Origin: Nematopogon swammerdamellus
Lineage: Eukaryota > Arthropoda > Insecta > Lepidoptera > Adelidae
Assembly (NCBI GenBank): GCA_946902875.1
Contig: OX336345.1
Span: 12,803,395-12,867,394, forward strand
Length of the DNA: 64,000 bases
Direction: 5' to 3'
The notes beneath the pieces are model-generated. The model did no database searches. It saw nothing but the letters and a program-made list of their open reading frames with translations, and had not been told where the DNA came from. The position numbers and the translations under genes were made by a program. Of this stretch, positions 21,970 to 30,558 are shown piece after piece (position 1 is the first letter of the stretch; each line of letters begins with the position of its first letter).

Positions 21970-22115
21970 AGGCCCACTTGCACCAACACGAATTTAACTT
22001 TAAACCAGTTTAACTCGTTAAACTAGCACCCGTTGTATGTGGGAACCGCGTTTGAATCGCGTTTAAATCCATAACTCGCTATTTAACTCTAAACTCGTGT
22101 TGGTGCAAGTGGGCA
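21970..22115. mobile_element. MITE 'AGGCCCACTTGCACCA' (copy 1)
   Basis: Left terminus AGGCCCACTTGCACCAACAC, right terminus (reverse complement) TGCCCACTTGCACCAACACG, flanked by TA. The interior has GTTTAACTCGTTAAACTAGC and GGGAACCGCG. The right end has lost two bases compared with copy 2 at 27381. Non-autonomous, no coding; TA target fits Tc1/mariner or ISL2EU-like elements (inference). Confidence 0.8.
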
Positions 22116-22165
22116 TACGCGTTCACGGCGACGGCGTGTTCCTAGGATTTGTAGCCAGTTTCCCG

Positions 22166-22197
<32 letters not shown>

Positions 22198-22340
22198 GGT
22201 GGCGCGGCGCGGAGGAGGCATTCCCACGAGCGAGCCCGCTTTAATCTCGAGTGTTCGTTTTGTTGCGTTCGTCACAGAGCGGCGGCGATCCAGTTAGCCG
22301 CCGCGGCCGTCACGCGCGGTGTACTGCGACCGTTACTTCG
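22116..22340. other. GC-rich island with (GGC)n
   Basis: About nine GGC repeats at 22165-22190, then GTGGCGGTGGTGGCG. Further on come TTAGCCGCCGCGGCCGTC and CACGCGCGG. Polyalanine-type frames on plus are composition artefacts. Possible enhancer or promoter. Confidence 0.4.
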
Positions 22341-23086
22341 ATTTAACTGTAGATTGTGAGGCTTTTTGTCACTAGCCCGTTGTGTCCCCGTGATGGATGG
22401 AGATGAGGCTGTTATAGCTAGTCTTGGCGGCCTGAGGTCTCTACACATTCCTGATAATAAAAAAATCACAGAATAGGAATATTGACCCAAATTTTCAGAA
22501 TACTGAATCGGAGGTGCCTACTTACGTTTTTCCCTGAAATGAAAATGTATTTATTTATTTTATTTATTTATTTGTTTATTAGCACATTCATGTGAACAGA
22601 GATCATCATTACTACTAGGCAAAGCCTGTTCTAGGGCTAGCAATATAACCTACTTTTACATTTTACAATGTTATCTATATACATGTTATATAACTATATA
22701 TATAAAATTTATTTAAGTTTCTAAAGACGTGTTATAAATGATAATAAATCGAGTACGCAAATATGTAATAATCTCTATGCACCTCGGCCGCCTGTTTCTC
22801 TGGTCTCTTCGCTCGTAGTGAAGGAACGAGAAGTTTACCGGCAGAATTCGGTATCTCAGAAATAGATCCAACTCGCAAGTTATCGCGGCAAGGTGACTCA
22901 TATCATCTACATATGTTTACATCTCTACCACCTGGAGGAAATTTATATAAGAAGCTATTTGTAAATAACGTCAAGCGCTCTGCCTCGGCCGCACTTGTCA
23001 ATTCCGACGCCTTGTGGAACACATTCCGTTCTCCCAACTATTTAACACTTCACGTTCCTAATTATTTATAATAGTTATATTAGTTA
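22341..23086. other. No gene; T-rich retroelement-like scrap
   Basis: 22540-22585 is a TTTATTTATTTG-rich tract followed by TTAGCACATTCATGTG and GGCAAAGCCTGTTCTAGGGC, likely a decayed antisense LINE tail but too weak to assign. The rest is unique. Confidence 0.3.
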
Positions 23087-23186
23087 TATAATATTATATG
23101 TACCGTGTGGGGTCGGTACTTAAAAAGAATAGCCCCACTGCATCTCTCCCCGTCGCATGCCGTAAAAGTCGACTAAGGGATAAGAA
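23087..23186 (+). repeat. Repeat G (longest copy)
   Basis: ATGTACCGTGTGGGGTCGGT, ACTTAAAAAGAATAGCCCC, ACTGCATCTCTCCCCGTCG and CCGTAAAAGTCGACTAAGGG. Copies: 10757 (plus, partial) and 27802-27892 (minus). In both longer copies a SINE-B follows in the same orientation. Function and class unknown. Confidence 0.7.
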
Positions 23187-23191
23187 AATTC

Positions 23192-23576
23192 GTCAGCCTC
23201 GGTAGCTCAGTGGCGCGGTTGGTTAGTCAACTGTTATTAAGCAACGCTGAGCGCGGTCAGTGATTGGATGGGTGACCGCTCGACCGTTGGAGGCTGACCG
23301 TGGTTCGGATTCCACGTTAAACTGTAGGTCCCTTCCCTTCTTACCTTACTAGGTGGTAGGGTTTATCCCGGCCGGGTTGGTACCACCGCACTGAACGAAA
23401 CGTCGGTCGAAACGGCTATGTAAATAGTTCGTGTTTTCCGTCCAGTTTAGTGTAGCCGACATGAAATGAAGGGAAGCACTGACATGGCACCTAGTTCACC
23501 CTGTGTTATGGGCTGACATCACGGATGTTGTAGGTGATGTAGCCAACCGTGTCAGGTTCCATAAAAAAAAAAAAAA
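23192..23576 (+). mobile_element. SINE-B, full length, 5S/tRNA chimeric head
   Basis: Begins GTCAGCCTCGGTAGCTCAGT, a tRNA A-box-like start. At 23236-23279 follows a 5S rRNA internal promoter: TTAAGCAACGCTGAGCGCGG (A box), GGTCAGTGA (intermediate element), TTGGATGGGTGACCGC (C box). Then comes CCGTTGGAGGCTGACC, the central domain (CTGTAGGTCCCTTCCCTTC .. GGTTGGTACCACCGCACTG), AAACGTCGGTCGAAACGGCT, and the tail CACTGACATGGCACCTAGTT, GGGCTGACATCACGGATG, GATGTAGCCAACCGTG, CCATAAAAAAAAAAAA. Mobilised in trans by a LINE; see the shared tail with 43624-43704. Confidence 0.9.
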
Positions 23577-23756
23577 GTTTTCGGCTTCCGCCGCGCGCCT
23601 CCCCGCTCGCCGTATTGACGAATTTCGGCAATAGTTTCTCAACTATTACATGTACTTAAGAGTTAAATAAATGCTACTCAGCACTAGTTCTATAAGAACT
23701 AAGTAAATGCTACGTATTCTTCATATGATCATAATTTTCAAAATGCATCATTCGAA

Positions 23757-23870
23757 GCGTCGAAGCGGCTGTGTAAATAGTTCGTGTTTTCCATCCAGTT
23801 CAGTGTAACCGGCACGCCCAAAGGGAAGCACTGGCACGGTACCTAATTCACCAATGTGTTACGGACTGGC
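23757..23870 (+). repeat. SINE-B internal fragment
   Basis: GTCGAAGCGGCTGTGTAAAT, AGTTCGTGTTTTCCATCCAG, GGGAAGCACTGGCACGG and GTACCTAATTCACC match positions after the central domain of SINE-B. Both ends are lost. Lies 180 bp after the full copy, same strand. Confidence 0.7.
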
Positions 23871-24765
23871 GTGTGATATAGCCGCGCGCACATTGACACG
23901 CGCTGTCGTTTTTCCGCGTTTTCTACATGCGGTTTTCGTTCACTGTTCAGCATTTTGGAAAATTATCATGATAATGCATACATAGCCCGTATCCATTCGA
24001 GTGAGTTCGGTTCAGCCGCTTTCGAGTTTACCCGCCCGACAGAATACATACAGAATTTGCGTTTTATAATAAGAAAAGATAAAATCAACAATTTGATGCT
24101 TTATTCTGTACATTGTAGTTAAATTTATAGATGCGTTAGTGTTTTATTTACACTAAGCCTAGACTATAAAGTGATGCGAGTGTTTAGCAAATGAAAGCAC
24201 GTGGGCCGGTATAAAATCCATGTCAGAATTCTGTACGTAAATATCGCAAAGTATATGTAACTATGCTCCCGGCCCGGCCTCGTCATAAATACCAATGAGC
24301 GTGACAAGCTAACATGTTATGTCATAATATTTTGAAATACTTTATCGAAATATGATGATGATATTGAAATTGATTTGTGAAAACTTGTCGATATTATTTT
24401 ACTGAAATTATGCGAAAGGTAAATATTCCAGGTATATTTACATTTGCAGCACAATCGGTAATTTTACCTGTAAATTATCCTAAATAATACAAGTACTGGC
24501 AACATTTAATATAAAACAGAATGAATGTACGAGCTTTAATTTCAATTATTAAATTCATTTTGAAAATTGTACAATGAAGAGAAGAAAAGCAGCCAAGTGG
24601 AACAATCGTACGTAGGCTTTAGTTCTTTAAAGTTACCGAAGTAATATTGAATGAAATGAAACGCTCTAAGACCTAGTAAGGTAATATCTTACCATTATAG
24701 GTATATGATTTTACTTGATTTGACTAAAGAACGACGATATATTTTAAAATTAACTTTATAAAATA
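23871..24765. other. No gene recognised
   Basis: AT-rich unique DNA; nothing recognised. Confidence 0.45.
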
Positions 24766-24993
24766 AAAAGTTAAATTACAAATTTAAAAAACCCCCGACT
24801 TTTAAAAAGTCAAAAATAATTTCCGTTTACTTACTTAAAGGAGTCGGTGGACCGCTAAGTAAATTCCCGCGCAACTCTTGAGTCTTTATATTTAATTTAC
24901 TTAGCGGTCCCCCGACTCCTTTAAGTAAGTAAACGGAAATTATTTTTGACTTTTTAAGAATCGGGGGTTTTTTAAATTTGTAATTTAACTTTT
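24766..24993. repeat. Hairpin with ~100-bp arms (family H copy 2)
   Basis: Left arm 24766-24865 and right arm 24895-24993 are near-perfect reverse complements through AAATTTAAAAAACCCCCGAC, CAAAAATAATTTCCGTTTAC, TTACTTAAAGGAGTCGG and GACCGCTAAGTAAATT. The loop is only ~29 nt. One mismatch interrupts CGG(T/G)GGACC. Same core hairpin as copies at 21502 and 45706. RNA from either strand would fold into a very long stem. Confidence 0.88.
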
Positions 24994-25208
24994 ATTTCAA
25001 GCTTTTTAAAAAAAAAACCGTATGCAAATTGGTCCACTTTTTAAGAGAATTATTTTTTTTATTACTTAATTACTTTATTACTTGATTACAAACATAGCTA
25101 AGAACCATCCCGATTAAACAAGCTTCCTAATAAAAAAAACCGCATCCAAATCGGTCCATCCGTTTGGGAGCTACGATGCCACAGACAGACACACACACAC
25201 ACACACAC

Positions 25209-25242
<34 letters not shown>

Positions 25243-25270
25243 CCTCCGTTTTTTCGTCGGGGGTTAAAAA
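24994..25270 (-). repeat. Remainder of family H repeat with (CA)n
   Basis: CCAAATCGGTCCATCCGTTT and GGGAGCTACGATGCCACAGA are the inverse of the block at 21405-21440. A (CA)n microsatellite (25189-25239, one interruption) and CGTCGGGGGTTAAAA close the element. On minus it begins with the same TTTTAACCCCCGACG as copy 1. Confidence 0.75.
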
Positions 25271-26034
25271 TATAGGCGTTTTTGAAAAAATCACTAATAA
25301 TAGGACATAATCTTTATACATTGTTTTCAGAGTTCGCAAATGAATGTATGTATATTCAATAATTGTAATTAAATTCTAGAAGTGTAAGGGCAACGTTTGA
25401 TATGACCATAGAGCACGAAATACCGCGCGCCGCGCCTCCTAGAGACGCCCTGAGCGTATTCCGTGCTCTGTGGATATGACGGTTTGGAACTTTGGACGTA
25501 CGATAAAAAAAAGTACATTGAGTTGCATCACTCAAAAGTGGACGTATTCCATGATACAATTCCTTTCAGAGAGCATTTGATATATACAACAAATCGGTAT
25601 TGGAAGTGCACCAGGAAGAAACTCTTGACAAATAATTTGGAAGTTGATGTGCATACGTATGCACGTTGCGAGGTGCGGATCGTGACACCACAGCCCAGAT
25701 GACAGATTGATGAAAGCCAGAGTTGATGGTCACGCTTCTATTAAACACGATTGCGGCGACAGACGCGGGGCTGTGGCGGGGCGGCGGAGGCGGGCGGGGC
25801 GGCAGGGGCGGGGTGATGATCGCCTGATCAGGATCTCTCGAGTGAAGGGCCTGCAGGCAGCTCGATTCGTTGCGAGTTTTGTGAAAAAAAGTGAATAAGA
25901 TGAAATAGAAGAGCGGCGTACTCTATCTCGTCTCGTATGACGAAATTTGAGGAATGCAAAACATAAACGAAAGGGCGTGTAGCAATAAAACAAAATAAAA
26001 ATTAGTAAATACATTTTGTATTAAAAGATAGAAG
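25271..26034. other. No gene; GC-box island inside
   Basis: 25765-25820 holds GGGGCTGTGGCGGGGCGGCG, GGCGGGCGGGGCGGCAGGGG and CGGGGTGATGATCGCC, a cluster of GC boxes. Overlapping 60-94-codon frames are not supported. Confidence 0.4.
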
Positions 26035-26165
26035 AGATAGAAATTCTTTATTGCTCCAAGAAACATTCAACAGCAATAAGCACATTAGAAAATTTACATA
26101 CATAAGGTGCAAAGGCGGACTTATCCCTTACAGAGAATTCTCATAGTCAACCTTTGGATGTTTGG
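26035..26165 (-). mobile_element. LINE 3' end (family E), 5'-truncated
   Basis: Minus strand: CCAAAGGTTGACTATGAGAA, TTCTCTGTAAGGGATAAGTC, CGCCTTTGCACC, then TTGGAGCAATAAAGAATTTC with the AATAAA signal. Near-identical to 5490-5605 over ~55 bp around GGCGGACTTAT. Confidence 0.65.
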
Positions 26166-26765
26166 ATTCGATTAATATAGGGAAATGTAAGTAAGCAGTA
26201 GTAAAAGAGTTGATCGTGAGAATTTTAGATACAATAATTAATAAGAATACTTATTAATAACGTAGACGGATGATCGAGGATTAATAATGCTACTTAATAA
26301 GAGATGGGGCCACAGTAAGTTTGCATTGCAGACAGACAAAAAATATAGACGGATATGGTTTTTGACAGGTTATACCATACACAGCGGATCTACGAAACCC
26401 TCCGTGCGTGAGTAAAATTCACACTTGACCGATTTTTATTAGATTTACCTATAGTAAACAGCGTGTATTCTATTAGCTGTATCTACATCAACAAAGTAAC
26501 AGAACTAATGAAGCGTTCAAAAGAATTTGTTTCCAAGGCTTTTATGTCTACAGAGGCACTGCACAATACGAGCACTAGAGCGGGTCGTTGACCTGACCTC
26601 CACCATGAAACCTCGCTTGTTTGTTAGCTACCTACCTACGTGGAAGGAGATTATACCCAGAAATGGAATTGTCGTACATTTTACCCTGTAATACCAACAA
26701 ATTGTTCGGCATGCACGTTTATTGCAGCCAACAATACGAGAGAACTAACAAATGTGACAGATGCA
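26166..26765. other. No gene recognised
   Basis: Unique DNA; nothing recognised. Confidence 0.4.
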
Positions 26766-27123
26766 TTTTTTTTTTATGGAAACTGACACGGTTGGCTACA
26801 TCACCTACATCATCCGTGATGTCAGCCCATAACACCGGGTGAACTAGGTGCCATGTCAGTGCTTCCCTTCGGTCGTGCCGGCTACATAGCCGTTTCGACC
26901 GACGTTTCATTCAGTGCGGTGGTACCAACCCGGCGCGGTCGGTTGAACCCTACTACCGAGTAAGGTAGGAAGGGAAGGGATCTACAGTTTTACGTGGAAT
27001 CCGAACAATGGTCAGCCTCCAACGGTCGAGCGGTCACCCATCCAAGTACTGACCGCACCCAGCGTTGCTTAACAATCAATAGCAACAGTCGACTGTCTGC
27101 ACCACTGAGCTGTCGAGGTTGAC
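26766..27123 (-). mobile_element. SINE-B, full length, antisense
   Basis: Starts on plus with a 10-T run and ATGGAAACTGACACGGTTGG (tail), then the middle. A short internal deletion removes the ACTGAACTGG..CACGAACTATTT portion before ACATAGCCGTTTCGACCG. The 5S-like segment is at 27029-27072 (AGCGGTCACCCATCCAAGTA .. CAGCGTTGCTTAA) and the head ends GCTGTCGAGGTTGAC. Head and tail both complete. Confidence 0.88.
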
Positions 27124-27139
27124 ATGTATGCATAACGCA

Positions 27140-27330
27140 TGTGTGTGTGTGTGTGGCCGTGAATAGGGGAGCAGAGTACGGGAAGACCGCCCGCCAGGGA
27201 GGTCTTCCTACACCACAGGGGACGACGATACCAAGTACGTCGGAGGCAATCCGTGCTTCCATACCGCTGAAGGACTGCAGAAATATTGTAGAGACGTATG
27301 TCCAGCAGTGGACACATAAATGCTGACCGA
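27140..27330 (+). pseudogene. RTE-type LINE C-terminal remnant
   Basis: GRPPGRS in one frame and VETYVQQWTHKC in another are the 'GRPP-RW' and terminal 'YVQQWT' blocks of RTE reverse transcriptases, with at least one frameshift between. Starts after a (TG)7-type run. Same remnant type as 1885 and 2655, and continuous with the THKC-TD ending. Confidence 0.65.
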
Positions 27331-27380
27331 CTGATATCTATTTGATATTCAGCCTCAACTAAGTATTTCAACTTCCACTA

Positions 27381-27527
27381 AGGCCCACTTGCACCAACAC
27401 AAATTTAATATATAAACCAGTTTAACTCGTTAAGCTAGCACCCGCTGACTGTGGGAACCGGTTTAAATATGGTTTAAATCCATAACTCGCTACTTAACTT
27501 TAAACTCGTGTTGGTGCAAGTCGGCCT
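27381..27527. mobile_element. MITE 'AGGCCCACTTGCACCA' (copy 2)
   Basis: 147 bp; left AGGCCCACTTGCACCAACAC, right (reverse complement) AGGCCGACTTGCACCAACAC, flanked by TA on both sides inside CACTA..TAGTG. The interior GTTTAACTCGTTAAGCTAGC and TGTGGGAACCGG aligns end to end with copy 1 at 21970. Confidence 0.85.
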
Positions 27528-27563
27528 TAGTGTTAGAATGAAAATTATGCGAGAGATTGTCAA

Positions 27564-27801
27564 TTTTTTTTTTTATGGATACTGACACGGTTGGCTACAT
27601 CACCTACAACATCCGTGATGTCAGCCCATAACACCGGGTGAACTTGGTGCCACGTCAGTGCTTCCCTCGGTCGTGCCGGCTACACTGAACTGGGTGGAAA
27701 ATAATAATTATTTACATAGCTGTTTCGACCGACCTTTCATTCAGTGCGGTGGTACAAACCCGGGCGGGTTAAACCCTACCACCTAGTAATATAAGAAGGG
27801 A
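27564..27801 (-). mobile_element. SINE-B, 5'-truncated, antisense
   Basis: 11-T run, then CTGACACGGTTGGCTACATC, the tail, the middle and the central domain up to AGTAATATAAGAAGGGA. The 5S/tRNA head is absent. The break lies exactly where repeat G begins. Confidence 0.85.
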
Positions 27802-27892
27802 GTCATATCCCTTAGTCGCCTTTTACGACATACACGGGGAGAGATGCAGCGGGGCTATTATTTTAAAGTACCGGCCCCACACGGTACATATC
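27802..27892 (-). repeat. Repeat G, antisense
   Basis: GTCATATCCCTTAGTCGCCT, TTTACGACATACACGGGGAG, AGATGCAGCGGGGCTATTAT and ACCGGCCCCACACGGTACAT: reverse complement of 23087-23186. On minus it directly precedes the truncated SINE-B, the same order as at 23087-23576. Confidence 0.75.
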
Positions 27893-28264
27893 CATCAATC
27901 GATGTCTTATCACATAACATTATTCCTATAGCCCTAAGTGGAAGTTCAAATGCCGACCCTTAGTTTTATCCCCTTTCTTTCTCCTGTCCGCCAATTTGAT
28001 GTCACCATGCCATCTCTAGGTACATAGTTCGGTGTCTTCTACACTTTAAAGATGATCGCCGGCATGCCATGTCGGCCGAGCAGACCATTAGATCTTATCT
28101 CTTACCTTGCTTAGTGAGGATGTTGTGAAATTATATATGTACTTACTAGTAAGTACTTACTTTGTGGTTGAGTTCCCTGGTAGCCGCTGCTGGCTGCACG
28201 CAGAAACATTGTACCATCAAATAAGCAAAACTCTTAAATACGCATAGGATGAAGGTTGGTTGGA
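27893..28264. other. No gene recognised
   Basis: Mixed unique DNA; nothing recognised. Confidence 0.4.
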
Positions 28265-28326
28265 AGAAGGATGTTGCAGGTGATGTAGCCAACCGTGTCA
28301 GTTTCCATTAAAAAAAAAAAAAAAAA
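28265..28326 (+). mobile_element. Very short SINE-B insertion (tail only)
   Basis: GGATGTTGCAGGTGATGTAG, CCAACCGTGTCAGTTTCCAT and a 17-A run: only the last ~45 bp of SINE-B plus its tail. This is the expected product of strongly 5'-truncated target-primed reverse transcription. Confidence 0.75.
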
Positions 28327-28937
28327 CATCCGTCGTAAGGGTTGACTGACCTTATTTTTGTACAGTATTCATGTACAGTGTGATCAAATAATATGTAAAT
28401 TTCTGTACATGAATGTATTTTTTTTGTGTCTAATAAAATGTTTATATTTATATATATTCTAATATTCTTATTACTGAACAGAACACGACGGTAACTTTCG
28501 CAAAAGTCTCAGATTTGAAGCTTTCTGAAAATACAAAGCGTGTAAAAAGAAAACGAAGGTTTTCGTTCGCGGCAGATCGAGGAAGACAAGTAAATAAAAT
28601 TGAAGGTAAACAAAATAGAACGACATAACTTTAAAAGTGCAAACATAAAAATTGTCGTTGGGATTAGCGTGGTAGCAGGGAAGCGCAGTGAAACTTTCCC
28701 GCGCTTTGTTCCACTGCGCCGCGGTTCTCTCTCTCTCTCGGTAGCTCCTCTGTCCCACTTTTGAAATGATTACGCGTGTAGCTCTTTTGTCGTCATTACT
28801 TTTATATAAATCTAGCTTTGTTTGTTGAATAGACTTCGGTGAAAACTGTTTGTAGTAGCATTTTCTGCTCTTTGCAGATTCTTTGATCTGATTTTTTGTG
28901 CTGTCGGTGTGGATTTCAAAGGGATAGTTAATATTGA

Positions 28938-28966
28938 AAAATCCGGCCAAGTGCGAGTCGGGCTAA
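28938..28966 (+). repeat. Scrap of 'GGCCAAGTGCGAG' repeat
   Basis: AAAAATCCGGCCAAGTGCGA followed by GTCGGGCT only; see the longer copies at 15149 and 48886. Confidence 0.6.
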
Positions 28967-29061
28967 CATAACATAATGCATATCTGCATTCAGCAGGCCT
29001 TTTTGTACCTTATTTTATCGTAAAATGGTGTACAATAAAAAAATAAATACAAATACATATA

Positions 29062-29185
29062 TACGCCGCCATCATTCTGTGTTCGCTTATATTATAAGTC
29101 GAGAACTACTCAATCGATGCGCAAGGGGTTTTCACTCACGTTTTCTGTCATAACTATGGATTATAGGTTATAGGATATTTAACAG
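29062..29185 (+). repeat. Family K (Helitron-like) fragment
   Basis: CGCCGCCATCATTCTGTGTT, CGCTTATATTATAAGTCGAG, AACTACTCAATCGATGCGC and TTATAGGTTATAGGATATTT match 51640-51830 in order. The CTAG-type 3' end is lost. Confidence 0.5.
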
Positions 29186-30094
29186 CACATTTTTCTACTA
29201 CAGTGCACATAATTTGCATCAAACGACTCGTAACACGCGTGTTTTGATAAATATTATACTTACGTGAGTCCTCAATAGTATAACAGAGATAAATGATACA
29301 TTTATTTAAAAAAAAATAATAAGATTAGTAAGCAGATTTTTTAACAGATATACACGTTCTTGGATATTTTGTAACATATTTTTTGTGTTACGTCATATAA
29401 ATAAAACAACTTTAAACTGTTCGGCGAGTCTGAGAATTTTATTCGTCGCCCTCGTCTATTATATACGATTTCGTCAGTTCCGAATGCGCTGCATGCATCA
29501 TCGCTGCGGTTGAAACTTCAAACTATTTCCAAAAACTCACGGTTCGTATCAATCAGTGCTTTCACCGGTGTTGCAAGCGTCTCTCTCGAGTTTGAGTCAT
29601 TTGAAGTATGTAAACATTATCACAGCGCAGGTGTTTTTGCTCCTCTTTGCTCAGCGCTCTTGGCGGCCCTTTACCGACGCTTGTAAAGAGATAAAAAGAG
29701 TTGTTTGTTTACACGTAGCGTAGTTAACCGAGCGTGCAGCTAGATCGGGAAGCCAAAGAGTTCAAATGGATAGAGGGCGAGTCGTTATGCGGGTGAAAAA
29801 AGGAAAAAAAAAATTGGTTCTCCATACATTGTGAGGTAAGTATTTACGATAAGTATTTTTTATACTGACTCACCCCCTGAAATTACCGGCATGGTAACAA
29901 AACCATCCAGTACCTATATTAGTGCCACCTGACGCAAATGATGTGCATTTGTGGGTATGTTGGAGATTAATTGACATGGCGCGCCTCTGGGCGTGGTTTC
30001 GCTAGGAGTGGTGGCTGCGTTCGATTTTTATGGAACTTTTAGGCATAGCCATCCGTGCCGGTTTTCCATAAAAACTGTATACAATAATTTATGA
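29186..30094. other. No gene; isolated strong splice-donor motif
   Basis: A near-consensus 5' splice site GAGGTAAGTATTT lies at 29831-29843 after a purine-rich stretch. The upstream ATG frame stops at the donor, so any exon would be non-coding. Otherwise unique DNA with a moderately CpG-rich part around 29470-29700. Confidence 0.3.
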
Positions 30095-30240
30095 TGGTTC
30101 TCAACATCGTTTCTTTGTCGCAACTCTATGTAGAACTGGCTTCCAGCGAGTGTATTTCTCGAATCCCTCGTCGAATCCTTTAACTGTGTCTTCAAACGTC
30201 GTACTAACAGGCTAGATAGCCCAGAAACAGTCCGACCGAG
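30095..30240 (+). pseudogene. Jockey/CR1-like LINE C-terminus remnant
   Basis: FLCRNSM*NWLPASVFLES followed by FKRRTNRL aligns with the end of the open LINE frame at 42506-43645 (FLCRTAKVWNGLPGNIF .. FKSRVNSL). One stop interrupts it, and nothing upstream is recognisable. A dead, strongly truncated copy of a related LINE. Confidence 0.5.
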
Positions 30241-30497
30241 TCCTGCTGGCATGGCGCTTAAGGCCCTGTCAACCCGTATTCACCCGTACTCCTCTTTCAA
30301 GGCGCCACTTTCGCTGGTTGGAATAGGATGCAACACGAACAAAACTAAATTCACGAGGCATATTTATGATTTTTTTCTATCGAGCGAAGTTAATCAAATC
30401 GTGTTTTCAAAAAGCTATCGATCTGCGCTGATAGATGAACTTTTACATAAAATTTATCCATATCCATAGGTAGGTAACCTACGCTTGGACATGTCGA

Positions 30498-30558
30498 AAA
30501 TTCTGCCAGTTCTAAATTCAATGCGAAGAAGAACTGACAAACAAACTTCGCAAGTCAC
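30498..30558 (+). repeat. Interspersed repeat F (copy 2)
   Basis: CTGCCAGTTC..GCGAAGAAGAACTGACAAAC; a diverged copy of 3303-3368. Confidence 0.5.

Noticed and set aside
25189..25239. (CA)n as a regulatory site
   Set aside because: Ordinary microsatellite inside the family H repeat; likewise (TG)n at 27140 and 63775.
28471..28950. 159-codon open frame on minus
   Set aside because: Begins with TTG inside an interspersed repeat scrap, no domain, low-complexity ends and AT-rich codons; not credible as a gene.
29831..29843. First exon ending at a strong splice donor
   Set aside because: One good donor without a promoter or partner acceptor is not enough to call an exon; kept only as a note.
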